From Sphingomonadaceae bacterium (GTDB lineage Bacteria; Pseudomonadota; Alphaproteobacteria; Sphingomonadales; Sphingomonadaceae): a stretch of DNA of 64,000 nt. The stretch spans positions 124,001-188,000 of the forward strand of contig CANJUF010000001.1 of NCBI GenBank assembly GCA_947477745.1, given 5' to 3'. The position numbers were made by a program, and so were the translations under genes. Below are positions 32,355-41,893 of the stretch, one piece after another (within the stretch, counting starts at the first letter, position 1; every line of letters starts with the position of its first letter). Below the pieces are notes generated by a model. It was not told the DNA's origin. It did no database searches and was given only the letters and a program-made list of their open reading frames with translations.

Positions 32355-33581
32355 ATGGCAAAAATGCGAGTCCTTTCGATCAGCACGCTCTTCCCCAATC
32401 CGGCGCGCCCGGCTTTCGGAAATTTCGTGCGCAACCAGATGCTTGCGGTTACCGAGCAGGACGATGTCGAGCTGACGATGGTCAGCCCGGTGGGCATCCC
32501 GCCCTGGCCTTTGTCGCTGCGCGAGCCTTACCGCAGCCTCGCCAAGCTGCCCGCAACCAGCGAGTTTCCCGGCCTGCCGGTCCACTATCCCCAGTTCCGC
32601 ACCATTCCCAAGGTCGGCGGTGACACCAATCCCGACCGCATCGTCGAAGCAGTGCTGCCGCTGGCGCGCAGGCTGCATGAGGAATGCCCGTTCGACCTGC
32701 TCGACGCCTCGTTCTTCTTTCCCGATGGCCCCGCCGTCGCGCGGCTCGCGGCCGAGCTTGGCCTTCCCTACACGGTCAAGTCGCGCGGCGCGGACATCCA
32801 TTACTGGGGCAAGCGGCCCGCCGCGCTCGCGCAAATGGTCGAAGCCGCGCAGGGCGCCTCGCTGATGCTGGCCGTATCCGAGGCGCTGAAGGCCGACATG
32901 GCCGCGCTCGGCATGCCCCGGGAACGGATTGTCGTTCACTATACCGGGCTCGACCGTGAGGCGTTCAAGCCGGTCGAGCGCAAGGCGGCGCGCGCGCTGA
33001 TTTCCGCGATTCCCAGCCTGCACGTCTGGTCGGAAGGGCCGCTGCTGGTCACGCCCGGCGCGCTGATCGTGCGCAAGGGTCAGGCATTGGTCATCGAAGC
33101 GCTCAAGGATCTGCCCAACTGCCATCTGGCGCTGGCAGGGACCGGTGAGAACGAGAACAATCTGCGCTCGCTTGTCGCATCGCTGGGTCTCAAGGACCGG
33201 GTCCAGTTCCTCGGCCACGTCAACCACGATCTGCTGCCGCAGCTGTTCAGCGCCGCCGATGCGATCGTGCTGCCCTCGGAGAGCGAAGGCCTTGCCAATG
33301 TCTGGGTCGAAGCGCTGGCCTGCGGGACCCCGATCGTGGTGCCCGATGTAGGCGGTGCACGCGAGTTGCTGACCAGCCCTGCGGCCGGACGGCTGGCGGC
33401 CCGCGATGCAGGGGCCATCGCCAGGGCAGTGAGCGAGATCCTCGCCAAGCCGCCGAAGCAGCAGGACGTCGCCGAGGTAGTTTCCGGATTCAGCTGGGAC
33501 CGTAACGGCGCGGCAATCGTCGATATATGGCAGCGCGCGGTCGTCGCAACGGGGCAGAGACCACCCCCGGATAAGCCCTAG
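32355..33581 (+). CDS. Glycosyltransferase family 4 protein
   Basis: 'FSAADAIVLPSESEGLANVWVEALACGTPIVVPDVGGARE'. Confidence 0.94.
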   Translation: MAKMRVLSISTLFPNPARPAFGNFVRNQMLAVTEQDDVELTMVSPVGIPPWPLSLREPYRSLAKLPATSEFPGLPVHYPQFRTIPKVGGDTNPDRIVEAVLPLARRLHEECPFDLLDASFFFPDGPAVARLAAELGLPYTVKSRGADIHYWGKRPAALAQMVEAAQGASLMLAVSEALKADMAALGMPRERIVVHYTGLDREAFKPVERKAARALISAIPSLHVWSEGPLLVTPGALIVRKGQALVIEALKDLPNCHLALAGTGENENNLRSLVASLGLKDRVQFLGHVNHDLLPQLFSAADAIVLPSESEGLANVWVEALACGTPIVVPDVGGARELLTSPAAGRLAARDAGAIARAVSEILAKPPKQQDVAEVVSGFSWDRNGAAIVDIWQRAVVATGQRPPPDKP

Positions 33582-33599
33582 ACAACCCCTAGACGACCC

Positions 33600-34385
33600 C
33601 TAGACCGCCTCGAGATAGACCGGGCGCGGCAGCTTGCTCCGCCAGTATTCGACCTCGTTCATGGTCTGGCCGCCGGGAAAGTGGATGTCTGCCGGCAAGC
33701 CTGCGCGAAAATTCACGAAGGCCATGCCGTTCGGCCCGGCCGTGAACGAATAGAGCGTATCTCCCGGAATGGCGATCGCCGTGCCTTCGGGAAACAACTT
33801 GCGCCCCAGCCGGATCTGGCCCGAGACGATGAAGATGATCTCGTCCTCCGAGTGCGAATGGACGCCAACGGTCAGGTCCTCGGGCGTGACCGGCTCGGCC
33901 CCCGGGAACGCATTTTCGTGCAGCCATACCTGGCAGGTCGGGCACTGCGCATCGGCGTGCATGCCGCCGCGCACGCCGGTGTCGGTCAGCGCGAGGTTGC
34001 GCGGGACATTGGCGCTGGGCAGCAAGTGGACGTGCCCGCCCGCCTCCGGCTCGAGCGGATCGCAGCTCGCGGCAAACAGCAGCACGTCAGCGGCCTCGCC
34101 GGCGCCTGTGACATCGAGCGATTGGCCGCTTTCGACGATGAAGCTCGATCCGGCCGGCAGGTCGCGCCCGCCCGCGCGCACCGCGCCGTGCCAGACATAG
34201 CCGATGCGTCCGCGCCCCAATGCGCCGATCGTCATCGTCTCGTCCGCACCGAGCCGCAATTTGTGCAGTTCGATCGGAAAGCTTTCGGGGTCGACATAGA
34301 GGCTCGATTCGCCCGAGCCGGTGCAGGCTTCGGGAAGCTGCTCGGCGTGGGTCTTTTCGGGTGGGACGACGTGAATGCGCGGCAT
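33600..34385 (-). CDS. Cupin domain-containing protein
   Basis: 'GVHSHSEDEIIFIVSGQIRLGRKLFPEGTAIAIPGDTLYSF'. Confidence 0.88.
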   Translation of the reverse strand: MPRIHVVPPEKTHAEQLPEACTGSGESSLYVDPESFPIELHKLRLGADETMTIGALGRGRIGYVWHGAVRAGGRDLPAGSSFIVESGQSLDVTGAGEAADVLLFAASCDPLEPEAGGHVHLLPSANVPRNLALTDTGVRGGMHADAQCPTCQVWLHENAFPGAEPVTPEDLTVGVHSHSEDEIIFIVSGQIRLGRKLFPEGTAIAIPGDTLYSFTAGPNGMAFVNFRAGLPADIHFPGGQTMNEVEYWRSKLPRPVYLEAV

Positions 34386-34418
34386 GGTGTCTCTCCGATT
34401 GCCGCGCTGTTCGCGGCG

Positions 34419-35396
34419 TCAGCCCTGTTCTCGTGCCAGCCGTTCCTGCCGTTCCACGTCGGTCTCGGTGGGGACGAAACTGTCTCCCGTCACCTTGAGC
34501 CAGATCAGGATAGGCGCGGCCATGTAGATCGAGCTGTATGTGCCGACGAAGATGCCAAGCGTGATCGCTGCCGTAAAGCCGAATATCACGTCCGGCCCCA
34601 GCAGCAGCAGCGCCATCAGCGTGATCAGCAGCGAGCCGGAGGTTACGATGGTCCGAGACAGCGTCTCGTTGACCGACAGATCGAGCAATTCTGGCATCGG
34701 CATGCGCCGGTATTTTTTCAGGTTCTCGCGGATGCGGTCGTAGACCACAATGGTGTCGTTCAACGAATAGCCGATTAGCGTCAGCAAGGCGGCGACGATG
34801 TTGAGATCGAATTCGAGCTGCGTCAGCGCGAACATGCCGAGCGTCAGTGTCACGTCGTGGACCAGGCTGAACAGCGCGCCGACGCCGAATTGCCATTCGA
34901 AGCGCACCCAGATGTAGATCGCGACCGCGAACATCGCGGCGAGCAGCGCCTTCATGCCGGTATCGAACAGTTCGCCCGATACCTTGCCCGAAACCGAATC
35001 GACCCCGTCGATCCGCGCGTCGGCATGGCCTTCGCGAACCGTGGCGACGATCTTCCGAGTCATTGTATCGGCAAGCTCAGGCTGGCCTTCCGACCCTTCG
35101 GGCAGCTTCATGCGGATCGAGATTTCGTTGGGCTTGCCGAACTGCTGGATGATCGGATCGCCATAGCCCAATGCGCCAACGTTCTCGCGAAGCTCCGCCA
35201 CCGGCGCGGCGGCGCTCTGCGTAAAGGTCACCCGGATCATCTGCCCGCCGACGAAATCGACGCCGAGGTTGAGCCCCTTGGTCAGCACCAGCCCCACCGA
35301 TGCCGCCATCAGCACAAGCGATATGACGTAAAACGGCACGCGCCAGCGCAGGAAGCGGATGTTGGTGTTGTCGGGAATGAGCTTGAGCAATTTCAT
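34419..35396 (-). CDS. secF: Protein translocase subunit SecF
   Basis: 'GLNLGVDFVGGQMIRV', 'LTLIGYSLNDTIVVYDRIREN'. Confidence 0.97.
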   Translation of the reverse strand: MKLLKLIPDNTNIRFLRWRVPFYVISLVLMAASVGLVLTKGLNLGVDFVGGQMIRVTFTQSAAAPVAELRENVGALGYGDPIIQQFGKPNEISIRMKLPEGSEGQPELADTMTRKIVATVREGHADARIDGVDSVSGKVSGELFDTGMKALLAAMFAVAIYIWVRFEWQFGVGALFSLVHDVTLTLGMFALTQLEFDLNIVAALLTLIGYSLNDTIVVYDRIRENLKKYRRMPMPELLDLSVNETLSRTIVTSGSLLITLMALLLLGPDVIFGFTAAITLGIFVGTYSSIYMAAPILIWLKVTGDSFVPTETDVERQERLAREQG

Positions 35397-35406
35397 CGGC
35401 CCGCTC

Positions 35407-37011
35407 CTAAATCGTGATGTCGGACGGGCGCGTCTTGCGCACCCAGCCCGCCACCCACATGCGGGTGAGGGTCACGGCGGTGAACACCGATGTCGCGATG
35501 CCGATCATCAGCACCACGGCAAAACCGCGCACCGGACCCGAGCCGAACACGAACATCAGCACGGCGGCGATGACATTGGTGATATTGGCATCGAAAATCG
35601 CGCGGCTGGCTTCCTTGTAGCCATTCTCGACCGCGGCGATCACACGCCGCCCCTTGGCCCGTTCCTCGCGGATGCGTTCGTTGATCAGCACGTTCGCGTC
35701 GACCGCCGCGCCGATCGTCAGCACGAAACCGGCAATGCCCGGCAGTGTCAGCGTGGTGTTGGCGATGGCCATGACGCCCAGGATCATCAGCACGTTGATC
35801 ACCAGCGCGACACAGGCATAAAGCCCGAAGCGGCCATAGGTCGCTACGATGAAGGCCATCAGCGCCAGGGTGCCGACCAGCATCGCGATCATGCCCTTGC
35901 GGATCGAATCGGCGCCCAGATCGGGTCCGACCGTGCGTTCCTCGACCACGGTCAGATCGACCGGAAGCGCGCCCGAGCGCAGCGAGATTGCAAGCTGGTT
36001 GGCCGAATCGACCGTGAAGCGGCCCGAAATCTGTGCGCTGCCGCCCAGGATCGGCTCGTTGATGTTGGGCGCGGAGAGCACCTTGCCATCGAGGATAATC
36101 GCGAAAGGCTTGTTGACGTTCTCGGTGGTCAGTTTGGCGAACTTGGCGCCGCCCTGCTGGTCGAAGGTGATCGAGACGACCGGCTCGTTGGTCTGCTGCT
36201 CGAAGGTCTGCATCGCATCGGTCAGGCTGTCGCCCTTGATGCCGCCGAGCCGCCGCACCGCAATCGCGGCCACGCCTTCCGAAGTTGGATCGGCATAGGG
36301 AACGATCTCGCTGCCCGGCGGGGCAATGCCCTGCGCGACGTCCGACGGAGCGGCAGCGGTATCGACCAGCTTGAACTCGAGCTTGGCGGTCTGGCCCAGC
36401 AGCGCCTTGAGCGCGCCGGGATCGTCAAGCCCGGGCACCTGGACGACGATGCGCTGCGGCCCCTGCCGGATGATGGTCGGCTCGCGCGTGCCCAGCTCGT
36501 CGATGCGCTTGCGTACCACTTCGGTCGCGGAATCCATGGCGTTCGACACGGCCTGCTCGATGCCTTCGTCGGTCGGCGTAAGCACGATCCGGTCCTCGTC
36601 GAGCACCTCGAACTTCCAGTCGCGCTGGCCGGTCAGGCCCGCGCCATACGTCAGCGGCAGCACTTCTTCGCGCGCGGCGTCGATCTGGCCGGGATCGCGC
36701 ACGGTGAAAGACAGCCTGCCGCCGCTGGATGAAATGTCGCCGATGCTGATGCGCGGCTCGGCATTGCGCAGCCGGGCGCGAACTGATTCCTCCATGTTCT
36801 CGAGCCGCTGAGCGCGCACCTGCGCGGGATCGGCTTCGAGCAGGATGTGGCTGCCGCCGGCAAGGTCGAGGCCAAGGTTGACCATCGGCGCTGGCAGCGC
36901 CTTGGGCCATTGCGCATTCGCGAGCGAAAACAGCGAAGGCAGCGCCGCAGCCATGACGGCTATGGTCAACCCCCACAGCCAGATGCGTTTCCAGGTAGGG
37001 AATTCGAGCAT
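35407..37011 (-). CDS. secD: Protein translocase subunit SecD
   Basis: 'NLGLDLAGGSHILLE', 'GAAVDANVLINERIREE'. Confidence 0.97.
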   Translation of the reverse strand: MLEFPTWKRIWLWGLTIAVMAAALPSLFSLANAQWPKALPAPMVNLGLDLAGGSHILLEADPAQVRAQRLENMEESVRARLRNAEPRISIGDISSSGGRLSFTVRDPGQIDAAREEVLPLTYGAGLTGQRDWKFEVLDEDRIVLTPTDEGIEQAVSNAMDSATEVVRKRIDELGTREPTIIRQGPQRIVVQVPGLDDPGALKALLGQTAKLEFKLVDTAAAPSDVAQGIAPPGSEIVPYADPTSEGVAAIAVRRLGGIKGDSLTDAMQTFEQQTNEPVVSITFDQQGGAKFAKLTTENVNKPFAIILDGKVLSAPNINEPILGGSAQISGRFTVDSANQLAISLRSGALPVDLTVVEERTVGPDLGADSIRKGMIAMLVGTLALMAFIVATYGRFGLYACVALVINVLMILGVMAIANTTLTLPGIAGFVLTIGAAVDANVLINERIREERAKGRRVIAAVENGYKEASRAIFDANITNVIAAVLMFVFGSGPVRGFAVVLMIGIATSVFTAVTLTRMWVAGWVRKTRPSDITI

Positions 37012-37051
37012 GGTTCAGCGCCTCGGTGCGCGGCAATCCGGAGCGGCGCGC

Positions 37052-37387
37052 TCAATCATTGGCGGGCGACGAGCCGGGAGGCAGGATAATATCGGAAATG
37101 GTAGACTTGACCGCCTTGACCTTCACGCCCTGCGCGATCTCGATTTCGGCATAGTTCTCGTCGACCTTGACCACCTTGCCCAGCAGCCCGCCGCCGGTGA
37201 GCACCTGGTCGCCCTTCTTGATCGCCGCGATCTTGGCTGCCTGTTCCTTCGCCCGCTTCATTTGCGGGCGGATGATGAGGAACCAGAAGATCAGGCCCAT
37301 CGCCACCAGCGGCATGAACTGGATCCAGGCGGGCGGAGCCTCGGCACCGGCGCCAGCCGCCAGCATTGTCAGTATCGCAGTGTTCAT
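37052..37387 (-). CDS. yajC: Preprotein translocase subunit YajC
   Basis: '[37 protein letters not shown]'. Confidence 0.95.
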   Translation of the reverse strand: MNTAILTMLAAGAGAEAPPAWIQFMPLVAMGLIFWFLIIRPQMKRAKEQAAKIAAIKKGDQVLTGGGLLGKVVKVDENYAEIEIAQGVKVKAVKSTISDIILPPGSSPAND

Positions 37388-37528
37388 GGTCGAAAAACGC
37401 TTCCTCTCGGCCGGGGTCCTGGCCAGTGCGCGCGACTAGCAACAAAGCGTGGGCGTGGCAACGCGGCGGTGCGAGTGCTTACGCGCTTGTCATGCAGGCC
37501 GGTGCTGCCTATAGGCGCTCCCCTCGGT

Positions 37529-37605
37529 CGGGACGTAGCGCAGCCTGGTAGCGCATCACACTGGGGGTGTGGGGGTCGGAGGTTCGAATCCTCTCGTCCC
37601 GACCA
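37529..37605 (+). tRNA. tRNA-Pro (GGG)
   Basis: cgggacgtagcgcagcctggtagcgcatcacactgggggtgtgggggtcggaggttcgaatcctctcgtcccgacca; CCA encoded. Confidence 0.95.
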
Positions 37606-37611
37606 AATAAA

Positions 37612-37640
37612 TGAGGCTCCGCAAGGAGCCTTTTTTATTT
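37612..37640 (+). terminator. Rho-independent terminator after tRNA-Pro
   Basis: ggctccgcaaggagccttttttattt. Confidence 0.75.
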
Positions 37641-37783
37641 GGGGGGGCAGGATCGAACCGGAGAAGGAGGTTTGGAGTCAGCCGTCCGGGGGACGGTTGA
37701 CCGCGAAGCGAGGCCGTCAGGCCGCGCGCAGTCCGAGCGAGTATTCGCGAGGATCGCCAGGCGCGATGAGCGCGGCTGGCGAC

Positions 37784-37803
37784 AATCCTCTCGTCCCGAC
37801 CAA
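37784..37803 (+). repeat. 20-bp exact direct repeat of the tRNA-Pro(GGG) 3' end
   Basis: aatcctctcgtcccgaccaa at 37587-37606 and again at 37784-37803. Confidence 0.85.
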
Positions 37804-37838
37804 TATACCAAAGGCCCCCCCGCGGGGCCTTTGTCGTT

Positions 37839-38786
37839 TCAGTCGCGCCGCGTGGCAGCGCGGAATCCCGCGACGATCGGCTCCATATAAGCCGTGGCAT
37901 CGTCATAATCAGCGGGCGGATCGAGCCGCACCGAAAAGTCGGTGACGCCGGCCTCGAGCATCGCGCCTACCCGCTCCATGCTCGCGGCCACATCGACCTT
38001 GCCGTCAGCGCCGGCGCGCAGCCCAAGGTTGCCGACGATCCGCATGCCCGACGTATCGCCGCCCGCCTCGGCGACAGCCTCGCGCATGCGCGGCGCGGCG
38101 TTGAGGATGTCGCCGGCGTCGGGTCCCCACGGGATCCAGCGGGCACCAAAGGTCGCAAGCCGGCGCACGGTTGACTTGCGGAACGTGCCCGAAATCCAGA
38201 TCGGCACCCCGCCCGGCTGCAAGGGCTTGGGCATCTGGTGGATATTCGCAAAGGTCAGCAGGTCGGACGAGAAGCTCGCCTGACGCTCGCGCCACAGCGT
38301 CTGGCAGACCTCGAGCGCATGATCGAGCAGAGCGCCGCGTCCTTCGAACGAGAGGCCCGCCGCTTCGTATTCCGCCGCCTGCCAGCCGACGCCGACTCCC
38401 AGCGCGAGCCGCCCGCCCGAAAGCACGTCGATGGTCGCGGCCATCTTGGCCAGCACCACCGGCCTGCGCAGCGCCGCCAGCAGGATGTTGGTCCTGAAAT
38501 CGACTCGCATGGCCTGGCCCGCGAGCCAGGCGATAGTGGTGACCGGTTCGAGCCAGTGACCGTCCGGCCCGGTCGGCTGGGTTCCGCCCTTGCTGCCGCC
38601 GACTTCGGGCTTTGCATATTCCTCAAGCTGCTCGCCGAACACGACGTGGTCGGAGATCAGCAGGCAATCGACTCCGGCCGCGTCGGCGGCGCGCGCGAAA
38701 GTCGCCATCGGGGTCCAGCCGCCCGGATCCTCGGCAGCGAAGGACATCAGCCCGGCGCAGAGCTGCGGCAGCACTTTTTCAGTCAT
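37839..38786 (-). CDS. LLM class (F420-dependent-like) oxidoreductase
   Basis: 'ADAAGVDCLLISDHVVFGEQ', 'LSGGRLALGVGVGWQAAEYEAAG'. Confidence 0.9.
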   Translation of the reverse strand: MTEKVLPQLCAGLMSFAAEDPGGWTPMATFARAADAAGVDCLLISDHVVFGEQLEEYAKPEVGGSKGGTQPTGPDGHWLEPVTTIAWLAGQAMRVDFRTNILLAALRRPVVLAKMAATIDVLSGGRLALGVGVGWQAAEYEAAGLSFEGRGALLDHALEVCQTLWRERQASFSSDLLTFANIHQMPKPLQPGGVPIWISGTFRKSTVRRLATFGARWIPWGPDAGDILNAAPRMREAVAEAGGDTSGMRIVGNLGLRAGADGKVDVAASMERVGAMLEAGVTDFSVRLDPPADYDDATAYMEPIVAGFRAATRRD

Positions 38787-38813
38787 TCGGAAAGTTCCTT
38801 CAGGCCGGCCGGA

Positions 38814-40565
38814 TCAAACCAGCTCGGCTGTTCGCATGGCATCTAGCGCGACGGTCCTGGTGTCCCGGCCCGAGCGCAGCACCGTGCCCGGAAGCTTGCC
38901 GGTATGCTCGCCGTGGCGGACGATTTCGACGCCGTTGACCAGCACATGATCGATGCCCTCGGCATCGGCGTAAAGCCGGAAATCGGTGCCGCCGGGAAGA
39001 TCGTAGCGCTGCTTGGTAGGCCCGCGCCCGACCGTGTCCTTGTCGAACACGACGACATCGGCGTGATAGCCGGGCGCCAGCAGGCCGCGATCCACCAGGC
39101 CGAAGTAAGTCGCCTGCCGGCCGGTGATCTGGTGTACCGCCTCTTCGAGCGTGATCACGCCAAATTCGCGCACCGCCTGTTGCAACAGGCTGGTGGAGAA
39201 GGCGAAGGTGTCAATCAGATCGAGATGCGCGCCCGCGTCCGATGCGCCGATCAGGGTGCGGTCATCGGCATAGACCTTGCCGCGCAAGGCGAAGGTCTTG
39301 GCGTTGTCGCTGTTGTTGTCGGGCGTGAAGACCGTGTCCAGATTGTCGGCGAGCGCCAGATCGAGCAGCACGTCGATCGGCTCCTTGCCTTCCTCGCGCG
39401 CGATGTCGCCGGTCTTGCGCCCGACGTATTTCTGGTTCTGCTCGCTGGAGACCGACGAGACCTTGAAGTTGTCGAGCCGCGCCAGCCCCTTGAGTGGCGC
39501 CTGATCCGACATGCTCGCCACGTCCTCGGCCATCTGGCGGCGCACCGCAGGATCGCGGAACTGCGCCATGCGCTCGTCCAGCGAAAGCTGGAACAGGCCC
39601 GGCCACACCCCGGGGAACGCATCGAACAGGAAACCGCTGCGCAGGTTCATGTAGGCCGCAGCGCTGCCCGGCATGGCCAGCGCGATCACCTCGCCGCCGC
39701 GTTCGCGCGCGAAGTCGGACACGGCGAGGCGTTTCGCCACGTATGCCTCGGCATCGGGGCGGCTCGATACGCCAAGCACGTTCCAGTTGACCGGACGGTT
39801 GCCAGCAATCGAAACGTCGGCGAGGAGTTCGGGCATGCCGGGGCCGAATTCGAGGTCCGGGAGCAGTTCGAGCCCGGTCCCTTCATGGTCCTTTACGACG
39901 CCCGCCAGCGCGACGATCTCCGAATGGTCCGCCCAGCGCGAGGGCACCGGATTGCCGTCGCCATCGTTGTGCGTGTTGGAAACCGTGGTCGAAAAGCCCA
40001 TCGCGCCTTCGGCAAGGCTCTTGCCCAGCAGCGCTTTCATCGCTTCGAGATCGGCCTCGCTGGCCTTCTCGCCGACCGCGCGCGTGCCCATCACGTAGCG
40101 GCGGATCGCCGAATGGCCGGCAAAGAACCCGGCATTGAGACCGACCTTGCCTTCGAAGCGATCAAGGAATTCGCCGAAGCTCGACCAGTTCCACGGCACC
40201 GCGCCTTCGAGCACCGCAAGCGGCATGCCCTCGACCCGCGCGAGCATCGGCATGAGGTAAGCGCCCGATTCGGGGCTGAGCGGCGCGATCGAGAAGCCGC
40301 AGAAGCCACCGAACACCGTAGTCACGCCGTGATAGCACGAAGGGCTGAGCGTCGGGTCCCAGAACACCTGCGCGTCGTAATGGGTGTGGCAATCGATGAA
40401 GCCGGGTGCGACCACGCGCCCCGCCGCGTCGATCGTTTCGCGCGCGTCCTCGTCGACCTTGCCCACCGCGACGATCCTGCCGTCCTTGATGCCGAGGTCC
40501 CCGACGTAACCTGGCTTGCCCGTTCCATCGACGATGGTGCCGTTAGCGATCTTCAGATCCAGCAT
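38814..40565 (-). CDS. N-acyl-D-amino-acid deacylase-like amidohydrolase
   Basis: MLDLKIANGTIVDGTGKPGYVGDLGIKDGRIVAVG...APGFIDCHTHYDAQVFWDP...GASDAGAHLDLIDTF. Confidence 0.92.
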   Translation of the reverse strand: MLDLKIANGTIVDGTGKPGYVGDLGIKDGRIVAVGKVDEDARETIDAAGRVVAPGFIDCHTHYDAQVFWDPTLSPSCYHGVTTVFGGFCGFSIAPLSPESGAYLMPMLARVEGMPLAVLEGAVPWNWSSFGEFLDRFEGKVGLNAGFFAGHSAIRRYVMGTRAVGEKASEADLEAMKALLGKSLAEGAMGFSTTVSNTHNDGDGNPVPSRWADHSEIVALAGVVKDHEGTGLELLPDLEFGPGMPELLADVSIAGNRPVNWNVLGVSSRPDAEAYVAKRLAVSDFARERGGEVIALAMPGSAAAYMNLRSGFLFDAFPGVWPGLFQLSLDERMAQFRDPAVRRQMAEDVASMSDQAPLKGLARLDNFKVSSVSSEQNQKYVGRKTGDIAREEGKEPIDVLLDLALADNLDTVFTPDNNSDNAKTFALRGKVYADDRTLIGASDAGAHLDLIDTFAFSTSLLQQAVREFGVITLEEAVHQITGRQATYFGLVDRGLLAPGYHADVVVFDKDTVGRGPTKQRYDLPGGTDFRLYADAEGIDHVLVNGVEIVRHGEHTGKLPGTVLRSGRDTRTVALDAMRTAELV

Positions 40566-40623
40566 CTCTCTCACTCCTCTTTGACGGCACAATGCCATGG
40601 CTATCGAGTCGCGCCAAACCTTA

Positions 40624-41152
40624 TCGCTTGACAATGATACACCATTGCCCGTTTTCTCGCGCGCAGTCGATCCGGGCCCGCCGGACAATGCTATGCGTCA
40701 TTTCAAGGAGAGACCCGATGACCTCTTGGCTTCGCCAATACTGCTTCCACGTCACCGACATCGAACGGTCGATCAAGTTCTACGAGGCGATCGGCCTCAC
40801 CTGCACCAGCCGGACCCAGATCACCCCTGAAATCAAGGAAGCGGTTGTCGAGAATCCCGAACGCGGCGCCTGGCTCCAGCTTGCCGAGAACTCCACGATC
40901 AAGGGCCCGATCGACATGGGCACCGCGTTCTGGAAGCTCTATGTCTATACCGACGACTGCGAAAGCATGTACAAGAAGGCGCTTGCCGCCGGCGGAACAT
41001 CGCACACCGCGCCGGTAAGGCTGGAGCGCTGGCCAACGCTGGTTGCATTCGTGACCTGCCCCGATGGCTACCTTATCGAGTTCCTCCAGCGCGACGAAAG
41101 TCCCACCGAGAACAATGCAGGCGGATCGCCGCGCGACCAGTCGGTCAATTAG
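40624..41152 (+). repeat. First copy of a 591-bp-offset tandem duplication (promoter region plus VOC gene)
   Basis: tcgcttgacaatgatacacc at 40624 and 41215; ATGs at 40719 and 41310; both offsets 591 bp. Confidence 0.9.
40719..41152 (+). CDS. VOC (glyoxalase/dioxygenase fold) protein, copy 1
   Basis: MTSWLRQYCFHVTDIERSIKFYEAIGLTCTSRTQIT...CPDGYLIEFLQRD. Confidence 0.92.
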
Positions 41153-41309
41153 GCCCTGGCGAGCAAGATCGGGCCTGCCGCGCGTTTCCTCGCAGCGAGC
41201 CCTGTTCTGCAAGATCGCTTGACAATGATACACCTTTGACTGTTTCTCGCGGGCAGTCGATCCGGGGCAACCGGACCCTCGCACAGCGTCACTTCAAGGA
41301 GAGAGAAAG

Positions 41310-41744
41310 ATGACCTCTTGGCTTCGCCAATACTGCTTCCACGTCACCGACATCGAACGGTCGATCAAGTTCTATGAGGCAATCGGCCTCACCTGCACCA
41401 GCCGGACCCAGATCACCGACGAGATCAAGGAAGCGGTCGTCGAGAATCCCGAGCGCGGCGCTTGGCTCCAGCTTGCCGAAAACTCCACGATCAAGGGCCC
41501 GATCGACATGGGCACCGCGTTCTGGAAGCTTTATGTCTATACCGACGATTGCAGGGGCACCTACGAAAAGGCCCTCGCCGCTGGCGCGACCTCGCACACT
41601 GCCCCGCACCGCATGGAGCGCTGGCCGGTCGAGATGGCCTATGTGCTGTGCCCCGATGGCTACCTGATCGAATTCCTCGAACGCGACCAGACACCGAGCG
41701 AGAACAACGCAGGCGGTTCGCCGCGAGATCAGTCAGTCAACTAA
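41310..41744 (+). CDS. VOC (glyoxalase/dioxygenase fold) protein, copy 2
   Basis: Near-identical to copy 1, diverging after YTDDC. Confidence 0.92.
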   Translation: MTSWLRQYCFHVTDIERSIKFYEAIGLTCTSRTQITDEIKEAVVENPERGAWLQLAENSTIKGPIDMGTAFWKLYVYTDDCRGTYEKALAAGATSHTAPHRMERWPVEMAYVLCPDGYLIEFLERDQTPSENNAGGSPRDQSVN

Positions 41745-41764
41745 CCTTTTGACCGAGTGGAAGG

Positions 41765-41802
41765 CCCGGCGCGCCCCCTAACGCGCCGGGTTTTTCTTTT
41801 AA
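41765..41802 (+). terminator. Rho-independent terminator
   Basis: cccggcgcgccccctaacgcgccgggtttttctttt. Confidence 0.8.
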
Positions 41803-41893
41803 AGGTGCCGACCTCGCGGTTGGAACATTTTCTTTCCTACACAAACCAATTTGGTTATCCGAAATGCCTTTCCAGCATACTCGGAGAACCCTC

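Noticed and set aside
36845-37945. 366-aa plus-strand ORF
   Set aside because: Crosses secD/yajC antisense, tRNA-Pro and the tRNA repeat; not a plausible protein
38904-40631. 575-aa plus-strand ORF
   Set aside because: Antisense to the N-acyl-D-amino-acid deacylase-like gene; shadow ORF
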